Shown here: positions 35,208-44,767 of the stretch, piece by piece
Position numbering within the stretch: position 1 is the first letter of the stretch
Layout: the number at the start of each line of letters is the position of its first letter
Assembly: GCF_012273015.1 (NCBI RefSeq)
Contig: NZ_CP050954.1
Coordinates: 2,706,001 to 2,770,000 of the forward strand
Length of the DNA: 64,000 bases
Source of the DNA: Hymenobacter sp. BT18
GTDB lineage: Bacteria; Bacteroidota; Bacteroidia; Cytophagales; Hymenobacteraceae
Direction of reading: 5' to 3'
Made by a program: the position numbers and the translations under genes
Notes under the pieces: generated by a model
Databases searched by the model: none
What the model saw: only the letters and a program-made list of their open reading frames with translations
Told to the model about the DNA's origin: nothing

Positions 35208-35867
35208 ATGAATAAGACCTTGCTTCTCCTCTCAGTAGCCGCGGCCCTTGGCGCCGCCGCCTGCACCCAGGATAAACCGGCGGCCGTAGACGCGGCTACC
35301 ACCCCTTCGGCCGACACCGCCGTTGTTGTGCGCGACAACCAGCTTGCCAGCGACACGGCCGCCTACGGCGCGGATGCCGACCGCCTAAGCCAGCGCGTTG
35401 CCCAGGACCTGCGCCTGACGGACACTGTAGTCGTTACGCGCATCGAAAAGACCTACTACACCCGGGGGCGCCGCCTCAATGAGGTAAACACCCGGTACGC
35501 CACCGACACCACCGGCCGCTATGCCGCCCTGCGCCAGGTGAATGATGATACGGACCGCGAAGTGCGCACCATCATCACCAACCCCGAGCAGTACCGCACC
35601 TACGAGACCAACCGCAACGCCTACTACGCCGGCACGCCCTACACCTACCGCGAAACCCAGGAGGCAAGCACCAGCCAGGCGCCGGCGCGTCGTCGGGGAG
35701 CAGCCGTTGTGAAGTATGAGCAGAAGCAAAACGGCGAAACTAAAATCAAGTACGCCAACGGCACCACCGTCAAAATCGACAAGGACGGTGACCGGAAAGT
35801 AGAGTACCCCAACGGCATCAAGGTAAAGCGTGATGCCGATGACGGGCAGCGCAAAGTCAAAGACTAG
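35208..35867 (+). CDS. Lipoprotein with C-terminal 9-residue NG repeats
   Basis: 219 residues. A signal peptide ends at Cys19 (LGAAAC, an approximate lipobox). The middle (~50-145) is charged and helical. The C-terminal ~45 residues form five units of exactly nine residues, each starting with NG or DG/DD: NGETKIKYA, NGTTVKIDK, DGDRKVEYP, NGIKVKRDA, DDGQRKVKD. The alternation of turn and charged beta strand resembles the Tcp10/CPAP C-terminal G-box, a single-sheet repeat of eukaryotic centriole proteins; that similarity is by pattern only. Function unknown. Confidence 0.75.
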   Translation: MNKTLLLLSVAAALGAAACTQDKPAAVDAATTPSADTAVVVRDNQLASDTAAYGADADRLSQRVAQDLRLTDTVVVTRIEKTYYTRGRRLNEVNTRYATDTTGRYAALRQVNDDTDREVRTIITNPEQYRTYETNRNAYYAGTPYTYRETQEASTSQAPARRRGAAVVKYEQKQNGETKIKYANGTTVKIDKDGDRKVEYPNGIKVKRDADDGQRKVKD

Positions 35868-35886
35868 CTGTACCTTACATCCTCAC

Positions 35887-35923
35887 AAAAAGGCCTGCCC
35901 CAATACAAGGGCAGGCCTTTTTT
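35887..35923. terminator. Bidirectional terminator
   Basis: A 14-bp stem AAAAAGGCCTGCCC/GGGCAGGCCTTTTT with an 8-base loop and T-run, between the repeat lipoprotein and the convergent DUF922-like gene. Confidence 0.92.
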
Positions 35924-35997
35924 ATGGTAAGTGCTGGCGCAGGAATACGAAAAACTCCCCCGCTGCTTTTGCTAATTGTCAAATGCTAGCAATTGCG

Positions 35998-37077
35998 TTA
36001 ACTAGGCTTTACCCCAAAGGCCCGTAGTTCCGCGTCGATGCGCTGGTTCCAGCGCTGTTGGGCGGCCTCGTTGGTGCCGTGTTGGGTTTCGGCTTCGTAC
36101 TGCTCCTGCACACGGTTCATTTCCCAGTAAGAGCGCAGGTACTGCAGCTGAATGATGCTGTTGTAGTCGGCCACGGTGAGGGAATCGGGCTGGACTTTGC
36201 GCTTAAACCGTTCCCCCACCAGCTTCACTAAGTCGAAGTGGCGCTGCTCGTGGTTGAGGCTGTAGGCATCCTGCGTGGCCGTCCAGGAGGAGCTGCGCAC
36301 CACAAAAACCTGCAGCGTGAGGTCCAGGTGCAGGGTACCATTAACCACCTGCGGACGGCCCGTGTAGGCAAAGCTGGGAAACACCGCCGCCGCAAAATTA
36401 CCGGCCGAGCGGCGCGTCCCGCTAAAATCGGCCCACACCAGGGGGCGCTGCGGCTGGTAGAATAGCGTGTCACCTTCCATTGCCCGTGCATCGTCCTGGA
36501 AGCGTACCTGAACGCGGCGGGCCAATGCCACATTGCGGGGGGCCTGCTGCGTTACCCAGGCATCGAAGTACGTGAGGGCACCTACCAGCGCCTGCCGCAG
36601 GGCTGGCTCTACGGCGGCCCGCTGGCTGGGCAGGCGGCGGTACCGCGCGCCGCCGCGGTACTGGGTGAGCGGCACTGTTTCGCCTTCGCGCTGCCAATCG
36701 AAGCCAAAGGCTACGGTAATCTGGCCCTCGATGGTGCCGCCCGCACCCGCGGTTTCCTGGATGCGCAGTTCCTGCACGCGCAACGTTACGGGGCGCAGGA
36801 CCGGGTTGGCGGGTACGCTTTGCCGAACAAATGCGCGCAGTGCCGGGAGTGCCCCGCCCTGCAGATCCACTGCTTCCGCGCGGCCCCCGGGCGTGGGAGA
36901 CAGCAGCACCGCCACCGGTCCGGGCTGGGGCCGCGCTTCTGCCACAGTCGCGAAATAATACTCGCGCGGAGTAAAGGCGAGTTTGGCGGGCTGCAGCACC
37001 AATGGCTGGGGGGCGGCCACCGCGGGCCAGAACCAGCCGCCCAGCAGCTGCCAGAAGGAAAAAACAAGAACAAGCAT
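35998..37077 (-). CDS. DUF922-like putative secreted zinc protease
   Basis: 359 residues from the ATG at 37077, with an N-terminal hydrophobic signal or anchor (VLVFSFWQLLGGWFWPAVAA). The C-terminal half has RPLVWADFSG near 211 and AYSLNHEQRHFDLVKLVGER near 271, a HExxH-like HEQRHFD. The N-terminal ~190 residues are not recognised. It shares the W-x-DF and HEQxHFD layout with the lipoprotein at 19451-20335 but little else, so they are distant relatives. A role as surface protease is only suggested. Confidence 0.65.
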   Translation of the reverse strand: MLVLVFSFWQLLGGWFWPAVAAPQPLVLQPAKLAFTPREYYFATVAEARPQPGPVAVLLSPTPGGRAEAVDLQGGALPALRAFVRQSVPANPVLRPVTLRVQELRIQETAGAGGTIEGQITVAFGFDWQREGETVPLTQYRGGARYRRLPSQRAAVEPALRQALVGALTYFDAWVTQQAPRNVALARRVQVRFQDDARAMEGDTLFYQPQRPLVWADFSGTRRSAGNFAAAVFPSFAYTGRPQVVNGTLHLDLTLQVFVVRSSSWTATQDAYSLNHEQRHFDLVKLVGERFKRKVQPDSLTVADYNSIIQLQYLRSYWEMNRVQEQYEAETQHGTNEAAQQRWNQRIDAELRAFGVKPS

Positions 37078-37132
37078 AGCCAAGTATCTGCCCTACAGAC
37101 ACGGGCATGCGGCCGCAGGTTCCGCTGCCAGC

Positions 37133-37984
37133 TTAGTGCAGGCGCTGCAGGCGGTATTCGCTGGGGCTCTGCCCGGTATGCCGCCGGAAGGTTTTGTTGA
37201 AGTGCGACACGTTGTTGAACCCACTGCCGTAGCAGGCCTGGGTAATGGTCAGGTTCTCATCCATGAGCAACCGGCAGGCTTGGCTTACCCGGTACTCCTG
37301 TAAAAAGTCGGTGAGCGTGTGGCGGGTCATCTTCTTGAAGTAGCGGCAAAAGGCCGGCACCGATAGGTTGGCCACATCCGCCACCTCATCTACGCCAATA
37401 GGGCGGCGGTAATTTTCTTCCAAGTAGTGATACACCTTGCTGAGGCGCTGCTGCTCACGCCCGTGCAAGCCCAATCCCCCGTTGCCGGCCTGCAAAGGCA
37501 GTACATCCGTGGTTTCGGCCAGCTGCTGCAGTACGCGCAGCAGGGTGAGCAGGCGCGGTAGGGGCGGTTCCACCAGCAGCTGGCGCAGCAGCGGGTCGAG
37601 GGCTGCCCGGGTGGCGGGGCCAAAGGAAAGGCCCTGGTGCGAGCGGGTGAGCAGCTGTTGAATGGCCGCCAGCTCGGGGCGCTGCCAAAACGTTTCCCCC
37701 ATAAAATCGGCGCGGAGCTGCACCACAATTTCTTCGAAGGCACCCTGCTGCCCGTAACTAAAGGTGAGATGGGGCAGGTTAGGGCCGATCAGGGCCAGCT
37801 CCCCCTGCTCGAAGCGGGAAATGTGCTGCCCGATGTGGCGGCGCCCGGTGCCCTGCGGGATGTACACCAGCTCGTACTCGGGGTGATAATGCCAGAGCAG
37901 GCCGCCGTTTTGCACCTCGGTGTAGTGCAGGAGCGTGAAGGAGCTATCGGTGGTGGGGTGGATAGACTCGTACTGGAGCTGCAT
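37133..37984 (-). CDS. AraC-family transcriptional regulator
   Basis: 283 residues from the ATG at 37984; an ATG at 38011 is only a few bases from the expected transcription start (promoter element 38023-38030). The N-terminal cupin sensor domain has LLWHYHPEYELVYI near 29 and GELALIGPNLPH near 62. The C-terminal double helix-turn-helix spans ~180-280 (VADVANLSVPAFCRYFKKMT, ITQACYGSGFNNVSHFNKTF). Such regulators often sense sugars; the target is not evident. Confidence 0.93.
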   Translation of the reverse strand: MQLQYESIHPTTDSSFTLLHYTEVQNGGLLWHYHPEYELVYIPQGTGRRHIGQHISRFEQGELALIGPNLPHLTFSYGQQGAFEEIVVQLRADFMGETFWQRPELAAIQQLLTRSHQGLSFGPATRAALDPLLRQLLVEPPLPRLLTLLRVLQQLAETTDVLPLQAGNGGLGLHGREQQRLSKVYHYLEENYRRPIGVDEVADVANLSVPAFCRYFKKMTRHTLTDFLQEYRVSQACRLLMDENLTITQACYGSGFNNVSHFNKTFRRHTGQSPSEYRLQRLH

Positions 37985-38022
37985 AATCGATAATCTATGC
38001 CGGGCAGGCATCGGCGTACTCT

Positions 38023-38030
38023 CAAATATA
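38023..38030 (-). promoter_or_regulatory. -7 promoter element TATATTTG for the AraC gene
   Basis: Exact TAnnTTTG on the minus strand, ~39 bases before the chosen ATG. It supports the start at 37984 over 38011. A TTG box is present upstream but only ~10 bases away, so the -33 part is weak. Confidence 0.55.
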
Positions 38031-38127
38031 CACGATAAGTCAACATAGCACCAGAACTGGCAAATACTGCGGTTGCGCTATATTTTTTTGGGTAGGACCT
38101 TGAGGTCGGACCTTTGACCTCTCTTCA

Positions 38128-38520
38128 ATGCGACACGTTTTTTCACGCTTCACCAGTCTGTTTGCTGCCGCCGTCCTGCTGTCTTCGGCTGGCGTAGTAG
38201 CCGGACCAACGGGCCCGGCTACCGACCAAACCCAGGACACCATCCAGCAGCGGGCCAAAAACCTGACCGGTTACTACGCCTTTGCGCTGCACCTTTCAGG
38301 CCGGCAGCGGCGGGCCGTGCAGGCCTGCACCTATCGGCACCTGCAGCAGTTGGATTCTATTAAGCAGATATCCGTTGTGTATGCCGACCGGACTGGACCC
38401 GGCGCCACCGGCCTGCCGCCGCAGGATGCAAACCAGATCCACGCGCGGTACGAAGCTACGATGAGCCGCATCCTCACGACCGGGCAGTTCAGCACATTCC
38501 ACTGGCTTCTTAGCCAGTAG
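38128..38520 (+). CDS. Hypothetical secreted protein (130 aa)
   Basis: A signal peptide (SLFAAAVLLSSAGVVAG) is followed by ~100 helical residues with AKNLTGYYAFALHLSGRQRR and HARYEATMSRILTTGQFSTF. The pattern LSGRQ...Y...M..IL...QF is reminiscent of Spy/CpxP-like LTxxQ helices, but the match is weak. It is a single gene, divergent from the AraC regulator. No family assigned. Confidence 0.6.
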   Translation: MRHVFSRFTSLFAAAVLLSSAGVVAGPTGPATDQTQDTIQQRAKNLTGYYAFALHLSGRQRRAVQACTYRHLQQLDSIKQISVVYADRTGPGATGLPPQDANQIHARYEATMSRILTTGQFSTFHWLLSQ

Positions 38521-38543
38521 CTATCTGGCTTTTCGGTTTGGGG

Positions 38544-38966
38544 CTAAGCCAGGCTTTCCAGCCAGGCCGCGGCCGCTGGCCGCGTGGCAAAGCGCTGAAA
38601 CCGGAAGCCCGCCGGGGCACCCGCCACAATCGTCTGCGTGGCTAAGCGGTGCAAAGGATTGTGGCCTTCCACAATAGCGCAATAGTGGGTGTTGCTTTCG
38701 CGCATGGCCCGCGGAATCCAGTTTTGCGTTATCCACGTCTGGGCCTCGGCCGACAAAGGCTGCCGCTGTCCATGCTCGGATATAATTTTCCCGGTACGCG
38801 TGCTGCGCAGCAGCTGCAGCGTGTGCTCATACAAGTGCTGAATATCGCCGAGCCCTACGCGTTCCGATGACCAGATGAGCTGCACATAGCCCTCCGGTGA
38901 ATAGCTTACTTGCCCGGCCGCATTCTGGTAATAAGGTCTGGGGTGAATTGCAAATAGGGGAGGCAT
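38544..38966 (-). CDS. Hypothetical protein, possibly STAS/SpoIIAA-like (140 aa)
   Basis: Start ATG 38966. The sequence opens with a strand pattern (YYQNAAGQVSYSPEGYVQLI) followed by a helix with HLYEHTLQLLRSTRTGKII, and ends with FRFQRFATRPAAAAWL. This strand-helix layout is like the SpoIIAA/STAS-like small proteins of Cytophagales, which end in a similar F...AxxWL segment. No catalytic motif. Function unknown. Confidence 0.6.
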   Translation of the reverse strand: MPPLFAIHPRPYYQNAAGQVSYSPEGYVQLIWSSERVGLGDIQHLYEHTLQLLRSTRTGKIISEHGQRQPLSAEAQTWITQNWIPRAMRESNTHYCAIVEGHNPLHRLATQTIVAGAPAGFRFQRFATRPAAAAWLESLA

Positions 38967-39099
38967 ACGGGCAGAGAGAAGAAGGTCCGCCACCGCAGCT
39001 GCGGCGCAACGGGCAAGAGGGCGGAAAGATAGCAGGGTGCGGGGCAGGCCCGTAAGGAAATTTTACCCGCTTGTATTTTTGATGGACCTGGTACGGCGC

Positions 39100-39579
39100 C
39101 TATTGCTGCAAAATCTGGCGCACGTGGTGTTCCAAATGCATGGCATAGTCCTCAATAAGCCACCCCAGCGTCACGGTATAGCCATTTTCGAAAATTACCT
39201 GATTGCTTAATGCCTCCGCCGGAATCTGCGCAATCAGGCGCATTAGCTGCTGGTTGTACAGCGTCCAGAAGGTAAGCAGATCGGCCGCGGGCGTAGCCTG
39301 GTAAGCGCCTAGGCGTACCCAGTCATCCTGCTGATAGGCGACCATGCGGTGGGGGCCGTCTTCCGTCTGACATAGCACAAACCGCCGGTGGTTGTTGGCC
39401 GCCGAGTCGAGCAAGTGACCCAGCAGCTGTTTGCGCGACCATTTTCCGGGGGCAGAAGCCTCTTCCAGCTCCGTGGGGCTGAAGCTCAGGAAGTGGGTAT
39501 TCAGCAGCGAGACCATTTCCTCAAGGCGCTGCAAGGCTTCCGGGATGCCGGCCCGGGAAGTAAGAGAATCAGAAAACAC
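39100..39579 (-). CDS. DinB-family protein
   Basis: 159 residues from a GTG at 39579. ATGs at 39681 and further upstream lie before the promoter element TACCTTTG at 39645-39652 and so should not be in the transcript. DinB features: ALQRLEEMVSLLNTH, then the SPTELEEASAPGKWSRKQLL segment, HLLDSAANNHRR (His of the metal triad) and the C-terminal HLEHHVRQIL. DinB/YfiT proteins are four-helix metal-binding proteins, some acting as thiol S-transferases with bacillithiol or mycothiol. Confidence 0.82.
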   Translation of the reverse strand: MFSDSLTSRAGIPEALQRLEEMVSLLNTHFLSFSPTELEEASAPGKWSRKQLLGHLLDSAANNHRRFVLCQTEDGPHRMVAYQQDDWVRLGAYQATPAADLLTFWTLYNQQLMRLIAQIPAEALSNQVIFENGYTVTLGWLIEDYAMHLEHHVRQILQQ

Positions 39580-39644
39580 GCCTGCGCTACCGTATAAAAG
39601 CCCCGTAACCAACTGCCCGCCACGCTCCAGGGCGCGGCTGCCGG

Positions 39645-39652
39645 CAAAGGTA
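39645..39652 (-). promoter_or_regulatory. -7 promoter element TACCTTTG for the DinB gene
   Basis: Exact TAnnTTTG on the minus strand, ~66 bases before the chosen GTG start. It decides the start, because the upstream ATGs fall outside the expected transcript. Confidence 0.55.
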
Positions 39653-39738
39653 GCTATTTTCAGTAGCCCTTTACCGGGCATATTGTAAGTAAATCCCGCT
39701 ATCTTAGGTGGATTCTTTGCGCCGTCATTTTGTACGAT

Positions 39739-41187
39739 ATGGCTGCTCCCGCCGCTTCCCCTGTGTCCGCCACCGTTTCCATTACGCCCGCCCGTGCTGC
39801 TTTCGAGCGGCTGCGGATACAAGCCCCCCTGCTGCGGCGTGAAGATGCCGCGGCCCGCATCGTGCGCCTGCGTCGGCTGGCGGCTTGGCTTACGGCCAAT
39901 CGGGTGGCTATTCAAACGGCCTTATATGCCGATTTCCGGAAGCCCGCTGCCGAAACTGACCTCACCGAAATCTGGTCGACGCAGGCCGAAATCAAGCACG
40001 TAATTGCCCATCTCAAGCAGTGGATGGCCCCCAAGCGCGTAGGCACGCCGCTTTCCCTGTTTGGCACCCGGTCCTGGGTGCAGTATGAGCCCAAAGGCGT
40101 GTGCCTGATTATTGCCCCCTGGAACTACCCCTTCTACCTGGCCGTGGGCCCTTTGGTATCGGCACTGGCGGCTGGCAACTGCTGCGTGCTCAAGCCCTCG
40201 GAGCTGACCCCGCACGTAGCCACCCTGCTCCGCCGCCTGGCCGCCGAAGTATTTGACCCCGCCGAGGTAGTGGTGGTGGAAGGCGACAAAACGGTGGCTA
40301 CCGAGCTGCTGAGCTTTCCCTTCGACCATATCTTTTTTACCGGTAGCCCCGAGGTAGGCAAAATAGTGATGCGCGCCGCAGCGGAGCACCTAAGCGGGGT
40401 GACGCTGGAGCTCGGGGGCAAGTCGCCGGCGGTGGTGGATGCCACGGCCAACCTGCGCGATACGGCCGAAAAGCTGGTGTGGGGCAAGTTTTTGAATGCC
40501 GGCCAGACCTGCGTGGCCCCCGACTACGTGCTGGTGCAGGAGCCCGTGCAGGAGGCACTGGTACGCGAAATGGAGGCGGTTATCCGGCGGAGCTACAATC
40601 CCGCCGGGGCGGGCGTAGAGGCCTCCGAGTCCTTTGCCCGCATTGTCAACCGGCAGCATTTCAACCGGCTGGCGGGTTTGCTGGAAGAAGCTCAGACCGC
40701 AGGCGCCTCGGTAGCCATCGGGGGCGAAATTGACAGTAGCCACTGCTTTATTGCGCCCACAGTGCTTACCCAAGTACCACCGGAGAGCCGCCTCATGCAG
40801 GAGGAAATCTTCGGCCCTTTGCTGCCGCTGGTGCCTTTCCATACGCTCGCGGAGGCCGCCGACTTCATCAATAGCCGGCCCAAGCCGCTGGCCCAGTACA
40901 TCTTCACCCGCAACGCCGAAAACCAGCGCTACCTGCTGCAGAACGTGTCGGCGGGGGGAGCGGCCGTCAACGAAACCATTGTGCACTTAGGGCACTCAGA
41001 GCTGCCGTTCGGGGGCGTGGGCAACAGTGGTGTGGGCAAAGCCCATGGCCATTATGGCTTCTTGGCTTTTTCCAACGAGAAAGCGGTACTCAAGCAGCGG
41101 GTGGGCCGCACAAGTATTAAGTTGCTGTATCCGCCCTACACGCCCAAAGTGCAGAAAATGCTGGACCTGCTGCTGCGATATTTGTAA
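39739..41187 (+). CDS. Aldehyde dehydrogenase (class 3-like)
   Basis: 482 residues from the ATG at 39739. Family motifs: IIAPWNYPFYLAVGPLVSAL near 127, the FTGSPEVGKIVM coenzyme segment near 200, the active-site Glu in LELGGKSP near 223, and the catalytic Cys in LNAGQTCVAPDYVL near 255. It oxidises aldehydes to acids with NAD(P)+. A hydrophobic end (KMLDLLLRYL) may associate with membranes, as in fatty aldehyde dehydrogenases. It is divergent from the DinB gene. Confidence 0.94.
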   Translation: MAAPAASPVSATVSITPARAAFERLRIQAPLLRREDAAARIVRLRRLAAWLTANRVAIQTALYADFRKPAAETDLTEIWSTQAEIKHVIAHLKQWMAPKRVGTPLSLFGTRSWVQYEPKGVCLIIAPWNYPFYLAVGPLVSALAAGNCCVLKPSELTPHVATLLRRLAAEVFDPAEVVVVEGDKTVATELLSFPFDHIFFTGSPEVGKIVMRAAAEHLSGVTLELGGKSPAVVDATANLRDTAEKLVWGKFLNAGQTCVAPDYVLVQEPVQEALVREMEAVIRRSYNPAGAGVEASESFARIVNRQHFNRLAGLLEEAQTAGASVAIGGEIDSSHCFIAPTVLTQVPPESRLMQEEIFGPLLPLVPFHTLAEAADFINSRPKPLAQYIFTRNAENQRYLLQNVSAGGAAVNETIVHLGHSELPFGGVGNSGVGKAHGHYGFLAFSNEKAVLKQRVGRTSIKLLYPPYTPKVQKMLDLLLRYL

Positions 41188-41409
41188 AGTGCAGACTGGA
41201 AAAGGTCGATTATGAATTGGTGTATACAAAAGACATATAACCTCAGTAGGTAGGTGAATATTAGTAAGTTGTAGATAATGTGAGTAATTGATTATATGTT
41301 GTTTTTTGTAAAAAATAAATAATAAACGATACTGATAATTTTGTCATATAATATAATGGCCTGTGCTGAAAAATAAATTTTGTAAATTGATTTATAGTTT
41401 TCTTTTAAA
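41188..41409. other. AT-rich upstream region of the kelch gene
   Basis: 222 bases, strongly AT-rich compared with the GC-rich surroundings. A promoter is likely here (TATAGTTTTC near 41392) but no exact element is seen. The AT-rich character continues into the gene to ~42470. Confidence 0.6.
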
Positions 41410-44324
41410 ATGAAAAAAAGGATAGTTTTAGTAATAGTGCTTGCATATAGCTTGTGCAAAATGTCGGTAATTGCACAAGTATCTGATCCAGTATATGGAT
41501 ATAATAAAGCATTAGTTGATTTAAGAAACCCTAAACCCACTTTAGTAGCTCGTCCTAATTCTTCTTGGACAACGTTGACTTCTATGAGCACTGCACGGGC
41601 TCAGGCGGGAGCAGTTGCTCATCCAAATGGTAAAATTTATGTATGGGGCGGCTACAAGGGAAATAATTCTAATATCATGGTTTCTGCTGAAGCGTATGAT
41701 ATAGGCAACGATACCTGGGAGGCTATTGCCAATGTACCTCAACGTCTAAGCGGGCCTACTGCTGCTTTGGGTCGTGATGGTAAGGTATATTCTTTTGGGG
41801 GATATGTTGGGTCAAGATATACAGAAGAGAGTTTTTCGTACGACCCAGTCACAAATACTTGGGCTTCCATTGCACCAATGCCAGTAGCTAGATGGAAAGC
41901 CAAAGCACTAGTAGCTGCCGACGGCCGAATCTATGTTTTTGGTGGCTGGAATTCTTCGTTTGCGACGGAAGTAGGAAACGAAGTGCAAATCTATAATCCA
42001 AAGACGAATACTTGGGCTGTTGGTGCTAATATGCCAACAGGGTTATTAGGGGCTGGAGCTGCTGAAGGTGATGATGGGCTAATGCATGTTTACGGAGGAA
42101 TTACGAAGACTAGTTGGTTCTATCCCTCGCGGGTTCATATTGTATATGACCCTGCCAACAATACTTGGTCTACTGCTGCTAGTCTCCCCAATCCAGCTCG
42201 AGCGTATGTAGCTAGTGCTAAAGGCTCTGATGGTGATTTTTATATATTAGGAGGCGACAATGATATTCCCGTCGGTTCAGCATCATATTACTACAGCCAA
42301 GTTGATTATTACAATCCAACTACGGCCTTGTGGCAAAATGCACCTGATCTTCCTGTGCCATTAACTGAGGCGGCAGCAGTATCATTTGGAAATTATATAT
42401 ATGTACTAGGGGGATTAATAGGGTTTGAAACACAGCATAGTACTGTGTATCGGATGGCAACTATTCCATCACACACCAGCACGACCTGGACGGGCGCCGT
42501 GAGTAGCGACTGGTTTACGGCCGCTAACTGGTCGGATGGGGTGCCCACGGCCACGCTGGACGCGACTATTCCAGGCAGTGCCCCCCGTATGCCCACCGTG
42601 ACGGTGGGTACAGCTACTGCCAAGGCGCTTACCATCAATGGTGGTGCCACGCTAACCCTGGCCGGGGGCATGCTGGACGCGAAAGGCGATGTGAGTAATG
42701 AGGGCACGCTCACCGCCAGCGCCGGCACGGTACGCTTAAGCGGCGGTGCAACCCAAGCGCTGGGCGGCACCGGTTCCACCATGCTCTACGACCTAACGGT
42801 GGGCTCAGCCGGCGCTTCCCTTGGTGGGCCAGTGCAGGTGCAGCGCGTGCTTACCCTGAACGGTAACCTGAATAGCGGTGGGAAACTCATGCTTCTTTCC
42901 ACGCCTTCGTTGAGCAGTATGGTGGTGGATGCGGGAGGGAAGGTGCAGGGTACTCTGGCCGTACAACGGGCGGTGGCTGGGGCTACGGCCGGCTACCGCC
43001 ATTTCAGCCCGCCCGTGCAGGGAGCCACGGTGGCCCAACTCGGCACCGGCGGCTCGCCCGTTACCGTAAATTCGGACTATAACTCAGCCCCCGACCCAGG
43101 CAAGGTCAAGCCCTTTCCTACCATCTTTGCCTATGATGAGGACCGGTTGAACAACGCCACCACCGCGTCGTTTAGCGGCGGCTGGGTTTCTCCCGGGGCT
43201 ACTTCCGACGTGCTTACGCCCGGGCAAGGGGTAACCGTGCAGACCGCCGGCAGCCAAACCGTGACCTTTACGGGAACGGCCGTAGCAGCGCCCGTCACGA
43301 TGAGCGGCTTGGGCAATGCCGGCCTGGCCGACGCTGGCTGGCATCTGCTGGGTAACCCTTTTCTGGCTCCGTTGAATCTGGCCGACATGCGCACCGGCCT
43401 GCAAACCGGGGGGCTGGCCGACGCGGTTTACGTATTCCGCCCCAGCGGTACCTACACGGGTAGTTTCGACCAGTTTGTGAACAATGTGGGTACCGGCGAC
43501 TTGGCCGATGGACAGCTGGCGGTTGGGCAAGTTTTTTCGTGCGCAACCTCACGCCGGAGAGCACCGCCTCGTTCACGTTCACGTCTGCCATGCAGGCCGA
43601 GAGCTATGCCAATCCCGTTTTCCGCCGACCCGCCGCTGATGTACGACCCCGCCTCGACCTGCAAGTGGCCGGCCGCGGTGCCTCCGATGTGGTAGTGTTC
43701 TACGCCGAAGAAGGGGCCACTACCGGCGCCGACGCCCGCTATGATGCCTGGAAAATTCCCACTAGCTCGCTGTTGAGCATTTCCACCCTGGCCGGCCCCG
43801 AGCGGCTAAGCATTCAGGGCTTACCAGCGTCGCTTGAAGCCCAGCTGCTACCACTGACGCTGACGGCTAACCAAGCGGCTACCTATACTTTTTCAGCGGT
43901 CCGCCTGCTGAATTTGCCTGCTACGGCAGTGGTTGAATTACAGGACCGCCTGACTGGCAAAGTTCATGATCTGCGCAGTGGTGGTGCCTATTCGGTGCAA
44001 CTGACGGCGGGTACCACGCGGGACCGGTTCTTCCTGCTGCTGGATACCAGCTTAGTAACCAGCAGCACCACTGGCCGCAACCGGGAGGTACTGCTGTACC
44101 CAAATCCGTCCCAGGGACTGGTGCACCTGAGCGCGCCGGCTACTGGCCGCGTCACAATTACTGTCCTGAACAGCATCGGGCAGGTAGTGCATACGCAAAC
44201 GGCCCTGGCTAGCAACGGAGTAGCTGCCACGGACCTGCGTACCAATAGGCTACCCGGAGGTATGTACTCCGTGCAGATTTCTTCCGCAGCGGGAATAGTC
44301 ACCAGCAAACTGGTCGTGCGCTAA
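41410..44324 (+). pseudogene. Kelch-repeat surface protein with T9SS sorting domain, frameshifted near 43530
   Basis: The first frame (41410 to the shift) has a signal peptide, then about six kelch units between residues ~50 and 350 (GKIYVWGGYKG, GKVYSFGGYVG, GRIYVFGGWNS, NYIYVLGGLIG), a linker starting TWTGAVSSDWFTAANW and a beta-rich stalk. At ~43530 (GGGCAAG-TTTTTT) the frame changes: one extra G would restore VGQGFFVRNLTPES and join the plus frame that ends at 44324 with a Por C-terminal sorting domain (VLLYPNPSQGLVHLSAPATG). It may be a real inactivating shift or a homopolymer sequencing error. The region 41410-~42470 is AT-rich with different codon use; the remainder is GC-rich, so the gene is a mosaic. 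The product would be exported by type IX secretion. Confidence 0.82.
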
Positions 44325-44344
44325 TTCAGCCGACTCAGAAGGTT

Positions 44345-44380
44345 AAACGCCCGCTTGGTTCTTTGGCCAAGCGGGCGTTT
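44345..44380 (+). terminator. Rho-independent terminator
   Basis: A 14-bp stem AAACGCCCGCTTGG/CCAAGCGGGCGTTT followed by T's, 20 bases after the T9SS protein. Confidence 0.9.
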
Positions 44381-44767
44381 TCGTATCTGTTATCATGAAC
44401 CAAAGACGGTTCACGTCAGTGTACAAGTTCATATAGCGGGCCGGTGAAACAAATGAAATTCCTGTCCTGTGCTGCACAGCATATCGTCAGGCTGGGCACC
44501 AGAAGCCTAGCCTGAAAGTGGATTAGCTGACGATGAAGAAGGTTGGGCATAGTTGATGAAGCTGTATCCCCTACCAAATAGTAGCTGCTCCCGCGCTAGC
44601 TCTACTTCAACTATATCTAGCTCAGGAGCTAGTAGTAAGGAATGAGGCCCTGCTCCAGGAAAAGCTGAGCGTGAAAAAAGTAGGCAAGCCGAATTCTTTT
44701 GCCGATATTTTCCGGCACCAAGCTGCCATAGTTGGCGGTTTTGGGCGTCCTTTCCGCTCTTGCTCTC
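44381..44767. other. Intergenic stretch without a recognisable gene
   Basis: 387 bases of lower GC. Open frames on either strand show no motif. It presumably contains the promoter of the GMC oxidoreductase, but no exact element was found. Confidence 0.5.

Noticed and set aside
38128..38520. Possible Spy/CpxP chaperone assignment for the 130-residue secreted protein.
   Set aside because: Only weak LTxxQ-like pattern; kept as hypothetical.
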